A stretch of 64,000 bases of DNA from Sclerurus mexicanus (taxonomy: Eukaryota; Chordata; Aves; Passeriformes; Furnariidae): positions 1,256,422 to 1,320,421 of the forward strand of contig VWZF01006736.1 of the NCBI GenBank assembly GCA_013396755.1, in the 5' to 3' direction. The position numbers and the translations under genes are program-made. This document shows positions 49,431-61,145 of the stretch, piece by piece; the first letter of the stretch is position 1, and every line of letters begins with the position of its first letter. The notes under the pieces were generated by a model that made no database searches, had not been told where the DNA came from, and saw nothing but the letters and a program-made list of their open reading frames with translations.

Positions 49431-52059
49431 ATGTCTAACCTTTTCCTGCCAAAAATACAAATACAACACTCCATCTAAGCACTTGGCTTGCTTTTTCTCC
49501 TCTATCAATTGCTTTTTCATGTAAATTTTTGCAGAATTCATACATCTCTAATGATTCTTTCTGTCTTGCCAAAGCAACAGCTTTTCAACAAAGAGTTGTA
49601 TTCATCAAAAATATCACATCCAGTTTTCCTTGGCAATATATTAGAGTCTTCATTTGCTTTGTAGTTCAGTGACTTCACACTTTTTCAATGTTTTGCATAT
49701 AAATTAAGCTGAAAAGGACATAGACACAGCGGTTTTAACCCAGTGTGGTTTCAAGCAAAGTTTCTAATTTTCTTCCCTTATTTTCAATAATTTCTTGTGC
49801 AGGTGAATGGACTACATGTAAAACTACTGGTGGGATGTATGAAGTGGCAATGCTAGAGATGAGCAAAGTCTTTAAAGTTTTAATTATTTTAGCTTTTCCT
49901 TCTTCATTGTCTCCACTTTCATTTTATCCACAGTATCTTTGGCACACCTGTGTTGAGATGACAAGACCCACATGTGAATAAATCAGTGAATTCCTAGTAG
50001 GAAATATTTAATTGGAATTCCTTTGCATAACTGCAATTGTAAACTTAAACCCAGAACATTGCACAATGCATGGGGCATTGTTTACATTGTGATTCATATG
50101 GGAGTAGCTACTGGTTAACACATAATTATGGCACCATGTGGTGCTAGAATTCTGTAAAACAAAATAAACTCTTCTTGTTCATGTCTAATGATCCAGAACA
50201 AGAGAGCCCCAGTAAGCAATGTTACATGAGCACTGAATCAACAGTTTATTCTGAACACACAAGAACATCTGCCAAGCAGTGATATTGTGGGAAAATGTTA
50301 ATTTATGAAATATTTTAAGATAATTTACAGCAATTAATGATCCAGTTGTTACTGTACTCTACTCAATGGTGCTTTTGCAGAAATTATAAACACTTTCTCA
50401 GCCCTTGCTGCCATTTTATTATACACCTTACATTTTATTATATACCTAAAAAAACAAGATGGTAAATGCTTTGAAATGCTGAATGCAGAGCTAGATGCTA
50501 TTTTATCCATTAAATAGGTCACCTGCCTCTTTCTGTTTAATCACCTACATTGCAAGATGCTTGCTACATGTACTTGGACAGAGAATCTTAAAGAAAAGAT
50601 ATATCAAAAACAGTGTAAGTACCAACAGCATTCCCAAACACAGCTGGAGCTCTCCATGCCATTATATGTATTTTATTATATTATGGTGATGCCACTCTTT
50701 TTTAATATTTTTTTCTAGCACATGTGTATTTAGACTCTAAATATATGGATTTCAGAGATGCATTTGTTATGAGGATTAACAGGAAATAATTTCACATAAA
50801 TGTGTAGGACCAGCCAAAATATGATAGCTATTTTGTAATCTTAACAGAGTGTCCAGTGCTCCCATGCAATATCTAGAACAAATATCATGTAGAATAGATT
50901 CTGGTATAACATTTGAATACTGTATTATCATTTTCCTGAGACTGAGTTAAAATTCTAATTAATAGTTTTGAGCTCTGCAATTTCTTATAAATGAAGAAAT
51001 CTTCACAAAAATAAACATTGCGTTTGCATTGCAATAGGCCTGGGGGAGCCACGGGACCATAATTCCACTCCCAGAAAGAAGTGTCCTGTTGCAAAGACAT
51101 AATCTCAGTAAAAAAAAAGACGTCCCAAAAATATATAAGCATTGTGTGTTCAGTGGTATTAACTATATAGTTTTTGTTAAGGCAAATAAAAATCAGGGAG
51201 TCATTTCCCTGCATTTCTTATAGTCTTCTAGCAAACCAGGGGGTAGCAAAAAAAGGGGTAACGCAAATAATTTCTTTGGGTTTTTATGTTTATGTCAAAT
51301 TGGCAATGTCCTCTTCTGCTATATTCCAATCAGTGTGCAGGATAGAGGTATTTAAATGTGTGGTGCAAATGTATAGAATAGCCACATTTTAAATAGAATA
51401 GCCACATTTTAAATAGAATAATGTGTGTGTTTCAAATGCTGAGGAATAGTAACTGTGACTAGACTCTCAAAACTAGAGTGAATGATCCAAATCATTCACT
51501 CACAAAAATTTCAACAGAAATATTGATTGGTCAGAATGAAGAAGCAATGGAAATATCTGAAAGTAGCAGATAACTCAATATAGAACAACCAAGGACATGG
51601 CTGACAGCAGCAGACTGGTTAAAACTGAGGAACCTGTTGTTATTCTCATCAACACCAGCAGCTCTATAATCTGATAAAACCATTGCACATATGACCTTTC
51701 AGCAGAAGATCTGCATGCCAACAACAGGCGGGTGACAATGAGGTGACACCACAGTACGTGTGCAATTCCTCTTCTTTTTATCCCAGCTGGAAGACTGAGC
51801 ATAGCTGTGAGGAGACCCAAAATGAAAAAATACTGACAAAACTTTCCTGTGTTTTAGGCAGGGAAATGAAAGAAAGATTCTGAGGCAAAATAATCAGATC
51901 ATGTCTTACAAAAAGAGAGAAAAAATATTTTATCATCAACAGAAAAGAACAACGTGACATGATGAGCAATCAATTGCTGGTGTCCCTTTTCCCTGTCATA
52001 CACAAGGGGCCCTGGGCAGACCCCTTGGACACATGTCCTTGTGCTTGGTGGCAATAAGT
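49431..52059. other. Unannotated non-coding stretch
   Basis: No gene or named transposon. Contains a short tandem repeat at 51373-51420, listed separately. Confidence 0.5.
51373..51420 (+). repeat. 20-bp tandem repeat, 2.4 copies
   Basis: The unit atagaatagccacattttaa occurs at 51373-51392 and 51393-51412 with no mismatch, followed by the first eight bases of a third copy. Perfect identity suggests a recent event that may vary in length between individuals. Confidence 0.97.
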
Positions 52060-52102
52060 GAGAATAACAATGGTTTGGGTTGGAAGGGACCTTCAAAAGG
52101 GT
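52060..52102 (-). mobile_element. Short CR1 3'-end relic
   Basis: gagaataacaatggtttggg followed by ttggaagggaccttcaaaag is the last ~40 bases of a reverse-complement CR1. The sequence then departs from CR1. Either severely 5'-truncated or broken by later change. Confidence 0.65.
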
Positions 52103-53190
52103 CTGAGGCTGAGTTAAAACCATGTGGGAATGACCATGAGCATCTGAATGAATTGTTTGAAAAAAAAATAACTCCTTGCCCCTTTACAAGGTCTCACAAT
52201 GAGTTAATTTCCTGTCTATAGATAAACTAGGCCTGCATATTTTGATCACAATTACAGGCTTAAGAAATCCAAAATGTCCCTGTTGTGCACCATAAAGTTT
52301 TTTAACATTTTCACATTACTATTTCTTTTTTAGATTGTATATAGAAATAATATGTACTGAATTGTAAATTTGTATAGAAATTTCCAAAGAACTCAGCACT
52401 AATTGCCCACATTTACTGGTGAATATTTTATAATCATTTTTAAACAATTGGAAATTAAATTTTGCTGATTATTTTGAGCACTCCCCACTACTTCCCAAAA
52501 ATGGAAGAATGTTTTAATTTCTTCACACCTGAGTTATATAGTAGCAAAAATTCTTTTAGGCACATGATAGTAATCTTCATACTAAAACCACGAGTATATT
52601 ACTGAAAGATGGGATGTACAAATGATGGAGAGAAGAAATTTAATATTAAGCAAGAAGTATATTAATAAGGCTGAACTTTGATATTCATGCTTCAGAGTTT
52701 GGGAACAAGGGGAGAGAAATTACAGACTGTTATTAAATCCAAAAGACCTTGCCTCAAAAATTATGGTTGTATTTTCTCTGTATGAATGAGAATACAGTCC
52801 TCTACCAGTTAACATAGTAATGTTATAAAATGCCAAATCAATCCTAAGAGTGCACTGAAAATACTGCTGCACATGTAAATGATCATTATTCACAACAGTG
52901 CCTGGATTGTACAGACTATGTAAAAACTGCAGTGTCATTCATTTTGTTACCAGGAACTGTGGACCAATTAAAAGCCACATGCACCCCTAGGCAGTTCTGT
53001 ATTCTGCATTGCATGGAATTACTACCAAATTCAGCACCTAAGAAGGAGACAGGTCAACGCAGCCAGAAAAACCAGACTGGCCACTAATAAAATTGGTCTC
53101 TGCAGACTTTGAAGAAACATATAAGTAACTCCTGCACTTGTGTTAACAGCATGTGATCCAAAGTGACAAAACCAAAAAAGTATGCATAGT

Positions 53191-53247
53191 TAGATATAGA
53201 TACAGATATAGATACGGCTATATAGATATACAGACATAGAGAGATAG
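53191..53247 (+). repeat. Degenerate TAGATA hexamer repeat
   Basis: Four in-register hexamers TAGATA, TAGATA, CAGATA, TAGATA, followed by a decayed GATA-like tail to about 53247. Confidence 0.85.
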
Positions 53248-53961
53248 AACACTACTTGAAAACCATTTGTTCAGACGCTCTAACAGGCAATTGGAAGAAA
53301 ATAATTCAGGTGCAAAGGCAAACCTGAAAGAAAGACTAATAAGGGCACTTCAGCATTCCTGAGGCCTTAGACCTGCTTCTCCCTGTTGACCTTGCAATTG
53401 CAAACATAGTAACTTTCAGAACTGTTAGTGCAACCTGGAGCAATTGACTTTGATGAAGCCCCTTTGTTACATCTGTGCAGGCCTTTTCTGAGATCTGGGA
53501 CTGTGCTGAATACACAGCACAATCAGTTCTGTAGTTCTGAAACCTTCTGAAGTCACCTAACTTCAGGCAGGATCCTGGAGGATTCAGATGTTTCTTACAG
53601 TAATTTGATTAAATTGCATCAGATTTGGCTCCTTTAATAAAATTGATTCCTTCGACACTACCCCAGTAGTGTCTACCCATTTCAACTCTTCCTGAAGTCT
53701 TCATGTCACATTCAATTTACTTATTCTTTGTGCTAGAAAAACGAAACTGTGATGAGATATACCACAACCAACTGAAAATTCAGATATTTTCAACTGGAAT
53801 AAACCATCATGTAAAACAGTAAATATAACATAGAGCTGGGAAAAAGCATAAAAAAGTAGAAAATATGTTGTAGAGCCACAAGGCATTCCATGGGATCTAG
53901 AAGAGACTAAAGGCTAAGTGATAGAAAGTAGGCACACAGCCAGTTGGGAATTATCTCTTCT

Positions 53962-54002
53962 AGAAAAAGAGAAAAGAAAGAAAAAAAAAAAAAAAGAAGA
54001 AA
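53962..54002 (+). repeat. A/G-rich run
   Basis: Purine-only tract of about 40 bases with a central run of about 15 A. No polyadenylation signal precedes it, so I do not read it as a retroposed mRNA tail. Confidence 0.85.
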
Positions 54003-57000
54003 CCTGGTTGATTGAGGTAACTAGGCAGTTAATCACTGTTTTGAAGGCTTTTTATTGTGCTTCTTTACCCATCCCACTCTCATTCCTCTGTTGCACAGCC
54101 TAGTGTGCTACTTTTGAGAATGCCAAAATAGAAACAATACTTCACTTCTCACCTGAGTTGGACAGCGACAGAAATGGTTGCTGCGTTCTGTCTCTTTCAT
54201 GAGACCTCTCCATCCTCTGACAGTTTTGCCTTTGACAAGAATATGTGCATTTCCAAAAGTTTTTCTATGCACATCCTGTCAACTCCCAAAATATTAAGAA
54301 TGGAGTCTTAAGTGTATTCTTATATATACCCCATTACAGAAGCAAGTGGCAGATTATGTGTCTCCCATATTGAGCACCATTCTGCCATGTGATGGGTGAA
54401 GAAGCTGATTATTCAGGGATTATCATGATACAATTGGAAGTAGAGGAGTTTGTCTCTTTGTCAATTGGCTTTCTGAAGGAGAAGATTCTTGGCCTCCAAC
54501 ATGTACTGAGCAGTTGGCTCTGTCATAGCACAAGTGGTGGGAGCCAATTACGTTGGGCATAGCTAGAGTAGGAGAAGACCATGAGATTGTGCTGCATCTA
54601 TTAATAACATCTATTAAGAATAGCTTAAATCCCTTCTGAACTAGCATTTCTGAGAGAAACCGGGGTGAGTTCAAAATAATGAGAGATGCAAAATGCCTTC
54701 ATGTTGTTTGTATCTCATCAAAAAGCAAATTGCATTGCTCACAGGTTTTCTGTTTCTTTAATTCTTCACCCATGAATAATTTCCATACTACTGCACCTCA
54801 CCAAAAGAAACTTTTAAAAATTATTTTTGGGGGGAAAAAAATCTCTTTTGTAATTTTCCAATTATTTTTTTGTGCACACACTGCAGAGAAAACTAGAGTA
54901 GGCAAAACTCATCTGGTAATCTTACTCTGACTTTGGAATTTCTTTCAAGATCATTGTAATTCCTCAGCATGGGCTTTTTCTTTTTTGGCGTAATATTCAA
55001 GCCTGAGAATCTAAATTTCATTAATGCATAGCTGTATTCTTCCATAGATCCTACAGCTGTCAACAATTTTCCAGCTAATGAAGAACATTCTGATTGTCAC
55101 CCACCAATGAAACAAAATGCACTGTAGCTACATGGGTAATGAGATACATTAACAATATTTGAATGTGGAGTATGACTTCAATTATTACTTAAAGACAGAG
55201 ATATGTTATAATAGTTAATGCAGACAATTAACTACTGGAGTTCTGTTGTTTCTGTGTTCTGATTGTTGTTCCTATGGCAAACTGACTGAGTCCCAAAGAA
55301 AAAAATTTGTTCTTCAAAAGTATTTTTATGAATTACAGATCATATCTGGCCTGAAATAAATTCAGAGTTGTACCAGACATATAGAAATTAATTCTTTCAA
55401 TCCATTAAGAGTTTTTATAAAGGACTCCCAGGAGCTTGTGTGTGTAAGCTTCAGCACAACAGTAGAAATATATATGACAGCATTTGTACCCTCTCTGTAC
55501 TTACTCTGTAGTATTATCTGGGGGGAAAGTGAGTAGGAGAATGACCATCATCCATTTGCTTGTTTCCTTACTGCTATAAATATCATCAGTTATGTAAAGT
55601 CAAGTTAAGTTTAAAAATTAATACCTTGCTTAAACTGAAAGGGTTGAAGTTTGTTTTTGTGAGATCCATGGATGAAGATTCCTGGGTGAAACAGTTACCA
55701 TTCTGCCCCTGAATACTTACTTTACACTGTATCCTTACACTGTTGGGTAAACAAAATTTGGGTGCACTCATACATGCTGACACAGATTTTTTAACTCTGA
55801 AATGTCTGAAGGAAGAGCAAATAACAGTTTGTAAATCAGCTACCTCTGTAGTTTATGGAGAAAAGCAAGGCCTCTTGCAAATGCCCTCTGATGTCTTTCT
55901 CAGGATGACATAGAATGTCTTCTGGGAATATTTAACACAGACTTTATGAATTGTCCTCTTAAAAAATCTGCTTCCCTTCATAGAAAGTAAAAGTAGCTGG
56001 TAGGATGCATAACTCACAGTCAGATGTTCAACTCTAAGATTTCTGCACCCAGAGGGATGAATCTCTGCCGCAAAAGCAAGTGTTTATCAAAGGGTTCAAT
56101 ACCAGCACAACCTAAATAAGGTCTACAGAACAGGAGGAGTCCTTTCAGTTCTATGAAGTTCTGTGGATCTTTAAGCAAAAAAATGGGAATTTATGGAGAA
56201 GACAATTCTTTCCCAAGAACATGTTAAATGTTGGCAATACAGCCCAGAGATATCTTATGAGTTAAAATGCAAAAGGAAAAGGATATCAGTATGTATCTTA
56301 ATTATATACAATGAGTACATGAAATATATGCCAGTATATCTGGTTCACACAACTCTCTCAATAAGGCAAGCAGGGTTTAACTCCTATGTGCACTGGCTAA
56401 TAAACCTGATGATAAACCTGCAAGTGAATACAAGTAGGAACAAGCACAGGTGCCATCTTTGGATCTGTACTGAAGTCTTAACTGTATGGTTTCTGCCCCC
56501 TAGCAAAAACTATTTTTTGCTGCATATTTGTGCAGGATAACATAGGAGGAAAGCTCAGGGGAAGACAGCCTTTGTCTTGTTCATGACATAGAGCTCCTAA
56601 ACTTGGGGATTTTTTACACTGACACAGTGTTATAAAACAGAATTATAAAAGAGACAAAGAAAGTTATTTTATAGCCATAGATACACACGTGCATATATTT
56701 CTTAGCTACCTTAAATTGCTGGGGGCCATTCATACCCAAAAAGTTCCTGCTAAGGGGTTTAGGGCAGAATCCTTTGAAAAGTTAATCCTGCTCAGGGACC
56801 TGTGCCTGGTTCTTCTGTCCAACGTTGTGAGGTGGCTCTGCATTAACAGGGACCCTTTCAGTCTTCACTGGTTGCTAATCCTGCCCATTGGGCAACTCAA
56901 AAGCAGGTACAGGGAGCAGCAGAAGGCTGTTAGACCAGCCCAAGGACCTATTCCCTGGACTGCTTTCTCACCCTGACTGAAGTGAACTGACAGTACAGGT

Positions 57001-57679
57001 GAACTGGTCTGTTCATTAATTTAGCTGTGCTCTATCATTGCCCCTGGCTGGTAAATCACATAGTTCTCAGTGTCACGGAACTAAAGCTATGACACCTTCC
57101 CACACCAGGTTTTTTACAGCTTGGCCCTAAGTGTGTGTATGAACTATGTTTTCACACTTATTTGAACAGCACCTAGCACAGTCAGTCACAATCTAATCAT
57201 AATATTTACTTGGAATGGAAAAATATCTGGTTATATCTGAGAGGCAGAAAGATCTTCTGAGAGGACTGAATTCCTATTGTTCTTCCCATCTTATTCTACA
57301 TAATTCTTTTCTAGGCATTGTACCTAATTTCTTTTCTTGAAGCCAGCTAAAAATTTTTAAGGTGAGTGATGTAATTTTGCTTTGACACATGCATTGCTAT
57401 GAAGAAATAGTAATATGATTTCAGATCCCATTAAATTGAAAGTATATGTCTAGTATATGTAAGAATAGCCATTTTAGAACCGCAATTACAGAAATCTTTT
57501 GTGTGCTTGAATGAAGATACAGTTAGTCATATGACTACCACGGCACTGGAATCAACATGGTCCTGGCAGCATCGCCTCAGTTGCTAGGCTTGAACAACGT
57601 GTATAAATTCTTCTGGAAAGAGCTACTTCTGCATGAACTCCCTATCTCTATGTTTTCCTGGCTGGAATACCAATAAGGC

Positions 57680-58249
57680 TGTATTGGGTCTAGCTGAGGT
57701 GGAGTTAATTTTTCCCATAGCAGCCTTCGCAGGGTTGTTCTTTGTGTTGGTAGCTGGAAAGGTGTTGATAACACACTTGTACTTTGGCTACTGCTGAGTA
57801 GCGCTAGCACAGCATCAGCACTGTCTCTCCAACATTCTGTCTGTGGGTGGGCAAAATCTTGTGAGGGGCATAGCCAGGACTGCTGACCCAAACTGACCAA
57901 AGGGGTATTCCACACCATATTGAATCTGCTCAGCTATAAAAGCTAAGAGAAAGGAAGAGGGAAGGGGGACATATTGGTGACATTTGTCTTTGGAAGCACC
58001 TGCTGTGTCTGCTGAAGCCTTACCTCTCAGGAAGTGGCCAGATGTTGCTTGCTGATGCTTGCTGATGGGAAGTAGAAGAAAAACCCTTTGGTGAGCATGC
58101 AGCCTTCACTTTTGTGTCAGTAAAGTGAGATCATCTCAATGCATGAGGTTTTTTTCCATCCTACTTTCTCCCCACCCTGGCCTGTTGAGGAGGGGAGTGA
58201 TAGAGTGGCTTCGCGGGCACCTGGAGTCCAGCCAGGGTCAACCACCACA
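57680..58249 (+). mobile_element. Solo LTR, ERVL-like avian family
   Basis: A 570-bp element starting tgtattgggtctagctgagg and ending ggtcaaccaccaca (TG...CA). The flanking five bases are aaggc on the left and aaggt on the right, a probable 5-bp target duplication with one change; 5 bp is the size typical of ERVL. Internal landmarks: gttgataacacact, ctactgctgagtagcgc, a tgaccaaaggggtattccac segment and a TATA box ctataaaagc (57934-57943). There are no retroviral genes beside it, so it is a recombination-derived solo LTR. The minus-strand open frame at 57577-57918 is a shadow. Confidence 0.85.
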
Positions 58250-60637
58250 AAGGTCCATTAGGTAAATTTCCTTTTGACCAAAAAAAAGATAGGATGAGTT
58301 TGCAAACCCTGAATATACAAATAAATTCAAGTATACTTTTAATAACAGTCAGATAATCACGCTTAAACAGTGAATAAAAAAAACCCATTGTTTGTTGGTG
58401 TTTGAATTACTATTTATAGTCCTTCGAGGTAACTTTTGAAGTGTATACTCCTGTCTTATGATGCTGAAAGACAATTTTAAGGCTCTCCCTGAGCTAAAAA
58501 ATTTTAAGTGCACTGTATGTGGATTGTATATTTGTAAGAAAAGGCTATTATCATGAAGCTCTGATTGAGTTCAATTACTCAGGACTTGCATTTATTGAAA
58601 CAACATCTCCTATTGTTCACTAAAAAAATTCATGAAGCTCTTTCGTGCTTCTAGCAACAACAAAACAAAGAGCCTGAGCATTATCTAGAGTTATCTCTGG
58701 TGAATATGGTTTTGCTTCATAATAGTAAAGTAGAGTTGTGGCTTGAATTCATTAGTAAAACCAGGGACTCAGGGACTGAGTCTGTTGTTCAGCAGAAGCG
58801 TCACCCATGTCAGAGACAAACATCTGTTTTAAGTTACTGAAGGAAAACTTGAGTTACTGCAGTGTAACTGAGAGAATACTCCGTTCAATTAACCAAAACT
58901 TTGTAAAGGAATTCCTACACCTCTGGCTAAACTTTCACTCTAATTTACATAGATTTGCATTAATTATGCTTTTAAAAAGGAATTTCCATAAATTAAAAGT
59001 TTAGTCCTTTGTCAGTGCTCCTACTGGGTTACTCCAGAAATAAGTAACACTAGTGTTTACAACCCAAATCACCATTAGTCTGCATCCACAAACTAAGACA
59101 CTCTCCAATGAGTTACTGGTTCAATCTCAGCATACAAACTAAGTCAAAACCTGCCTCAGCCCACTACTTAGTAGGGTCCAGTTACATTTTTCAGCTCTCC
59201 TTGACTGTGTAACAAATAGTTTGGTGGTAACAAAGAGACAGCCTTAACATATGGCAACATTAAAATGCTGTTGGGGAAACACAAAGCCTTCCAAAGCTAG
59301 AAGCACATACATTGTGCTCTGTTCAATAGACTAGATCCATTTCTATTACTATTATTCTAGACTATGAAGTCTCCTGCAGGCATTTCTGTGATTCTTATTA
59401 AACTGAGGACACAGTTAAGATTTGGATATCTCTTATCACCGCTGTATGATGTGCTGGCTCTGATCATAATCCAGCCGTATTTTTTTATTCTCTCAGTATC
59501 AAGTCCTCACTTACCAAAGCTGCTGTTCTCGTGACATTTGGCTGAGCACACCAAGGAAGATCACAAAGGCAATAGTCAGAAATTTCAGAAGCTAATTGGT
59601 GAATGAAGCCCCAGTTTCAGGTGAACCTGGACTTCACATTACCTACCTCACTACTGTGTGCACGGTAGGTTAATTTGGTGGTACATCTTCCAGAGATGAA
59701 TTAAGAAATGCAGCTCTCCCCATTCAAAGTGCAATTGTTGCTCTTGTACTCATGCAAATTCATCCCCGAGCCCACACAGCTCTTAAAAGCAACACAAGGT
59801 CAGTGACTGTGTAGAGCAAGAGGGGGTGGTTTTTAGTTGATGCTGCTGCTCATTTCTGCAGTAGTTTTCTAAAATGGCTGAGTGATAGCTGGCATACATT
59901 CTGCATTTGACTGACCTGACTCCCCTTTCTATTATGTCTTTTTTCAAGTTTTCAGAGGCCCCTATTGAAAAAAAAAAAAAAAAAAAGCCATTATCCGTTC
60001 AACACATACCAAAACCCAGCAAGTAAAGAAATCTAGCAATAACAAAACGATAATGCCAGGGAACAAGAGGTTACTATTTATGGTGCCTTAAATCTCCAGG
60101 GGAAAAGAGTACATGGAGAAGCTGAAAGAAGGTGGGTAGGAGGGAGAGGTGTTCTTTCTGAACAATTAAAATTATTGCTCCTCACTTTTGTGTTTGCACT
60201 TCATTTTGAAGGGTAGTATCCTACTATGTTTATTCTGAGCTCAATTAGAAAAGAGCAAATTCCAGAATAGTATTAGGTTTTATTCAGAAGAATGGTTCAG
60301 GCAGTTTAATAACCACAGGGAAGAGCTGAGACTGTTTGCTGTGCAAGAATAGGTTTAGCCTTCCACTACACCTCTACTGCTCCAAGTAAAAAAAAAACTC
60401 AAACACCAAACCCCCCAAACTTGCACTTCCTGAGTATCAGTACTTTTACATGTAACTTGCTCCTAACAACTAAATATCACTGTTTGCACGAGGTGTGAGA
60501 CTTAAAATCACAGTTTGGGATCTCTGTCAGCAGAATCACTCCTTTGAAATCCAGCAACCTCTGCCAAATCTCATCAGGTAAGTATCTAATCCTGTGTCTT
60601 CCCTTGGTCCACAACATGACTTTGCAAGCAATATAGT
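58250..60637. other. Unannotated stretch between two inverted LTRs
   Basis: No retroviral coding sequence is visible between the LTRs, so they are not one provirus. Contains a run of 19 A at 59968-59986 and another A-rich run near 60388. Confidence 0.5.
59968..59986 (+). repeat. Poly-A run
   Basis: About 19 consecutive A. No aataaa signal or retroposed gene body was seen upstream. Confidence 0.9.
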
Positions 60638-61145
60638 TGTAGTGGGTTGATCTTGGCCAGTTGCTGGACATCCACCCAGCTGCTCTCACACTCCAGCTCC
60701 TCAACAGGGTGGAGGAGAAAATATGATGGTAAAGGTCCTGGAAACAGAGAGATCTCTTATCAATTGCCATCAGGTAAAAGAGACTCGGGGAAGATTTATT
60801 TAATTAATTGCCAACTAAAATAGAGTTGGGTGGTGGAAACAAAGACAAAATTAAAACAGCATCTTCCCCTCATCCCCTCTTTCCTCAGGCTAAATTCCAT
60901 TTATTCATTCCAATACCTCTACCTCTTCCACTTCTCTAAAGAGCGCAGGGGGATGGAAGATGAGGTTTGTGGTCAGTCCATAACATCTCCTCTCTGCTGC
61001 TCCTTCATCCTCACACTTTTCCCCTACTCCAGCAGGGGGTCCCTCCCATGTGATACAGTCCTTTACAAACTGAACAGACATGGGTCCTCTGCAGGAGATG
61101 CAGTCCCTTCAGGATAAGCCTGCTCCGATGTGAGCTCTCTGCAGC
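60638..61145 (-). mobile_element. LTR or LTR-linked fragment, ERVL-like, inverted
   Basis: Starts tgtagtgggttgatcttggc, which matches the reverse complement of the end of the 57680-58249 LTR, followed by the shared cacccagctgctctcacact and cagctcctcaacagggtgga parts. It then runs into sequence typical of avian ERVL-type elements: aagatttatttaattaattg, aggctaaattccatttat, ctccagcagggggtccctcc and gatgcagtcccttcaggat. The short GGGTCCCTCC / GCAGTCC motifs repeat irregularly. The right end is uncertain and no target duplication was found. Confidence 0.65.

Larger units (their letters stand above)
52103..57679. other. Unannotated non-coding stretch
   Basis: No gene or named transposon. Contains a degenerate GATA-type repeat and an A/G-rich run, listed separately. 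The plus-strand frames at 56193 and 56689 (115 and 95 codons) have no recognisable domain. Confidence 0.5.

Noticed and set aside
59968..59986. Poly-A tail of a processed pseudogene
   Set aside because: No polyadenylation signal, no gene-like body upstream and no flanking duplication seen.
58250..60637. Internal region of a provirus bounded by two LTRs
   Set aside because: The flanking LTRs are in opposite orientation and no gag, pol or env-like frame lies between them.
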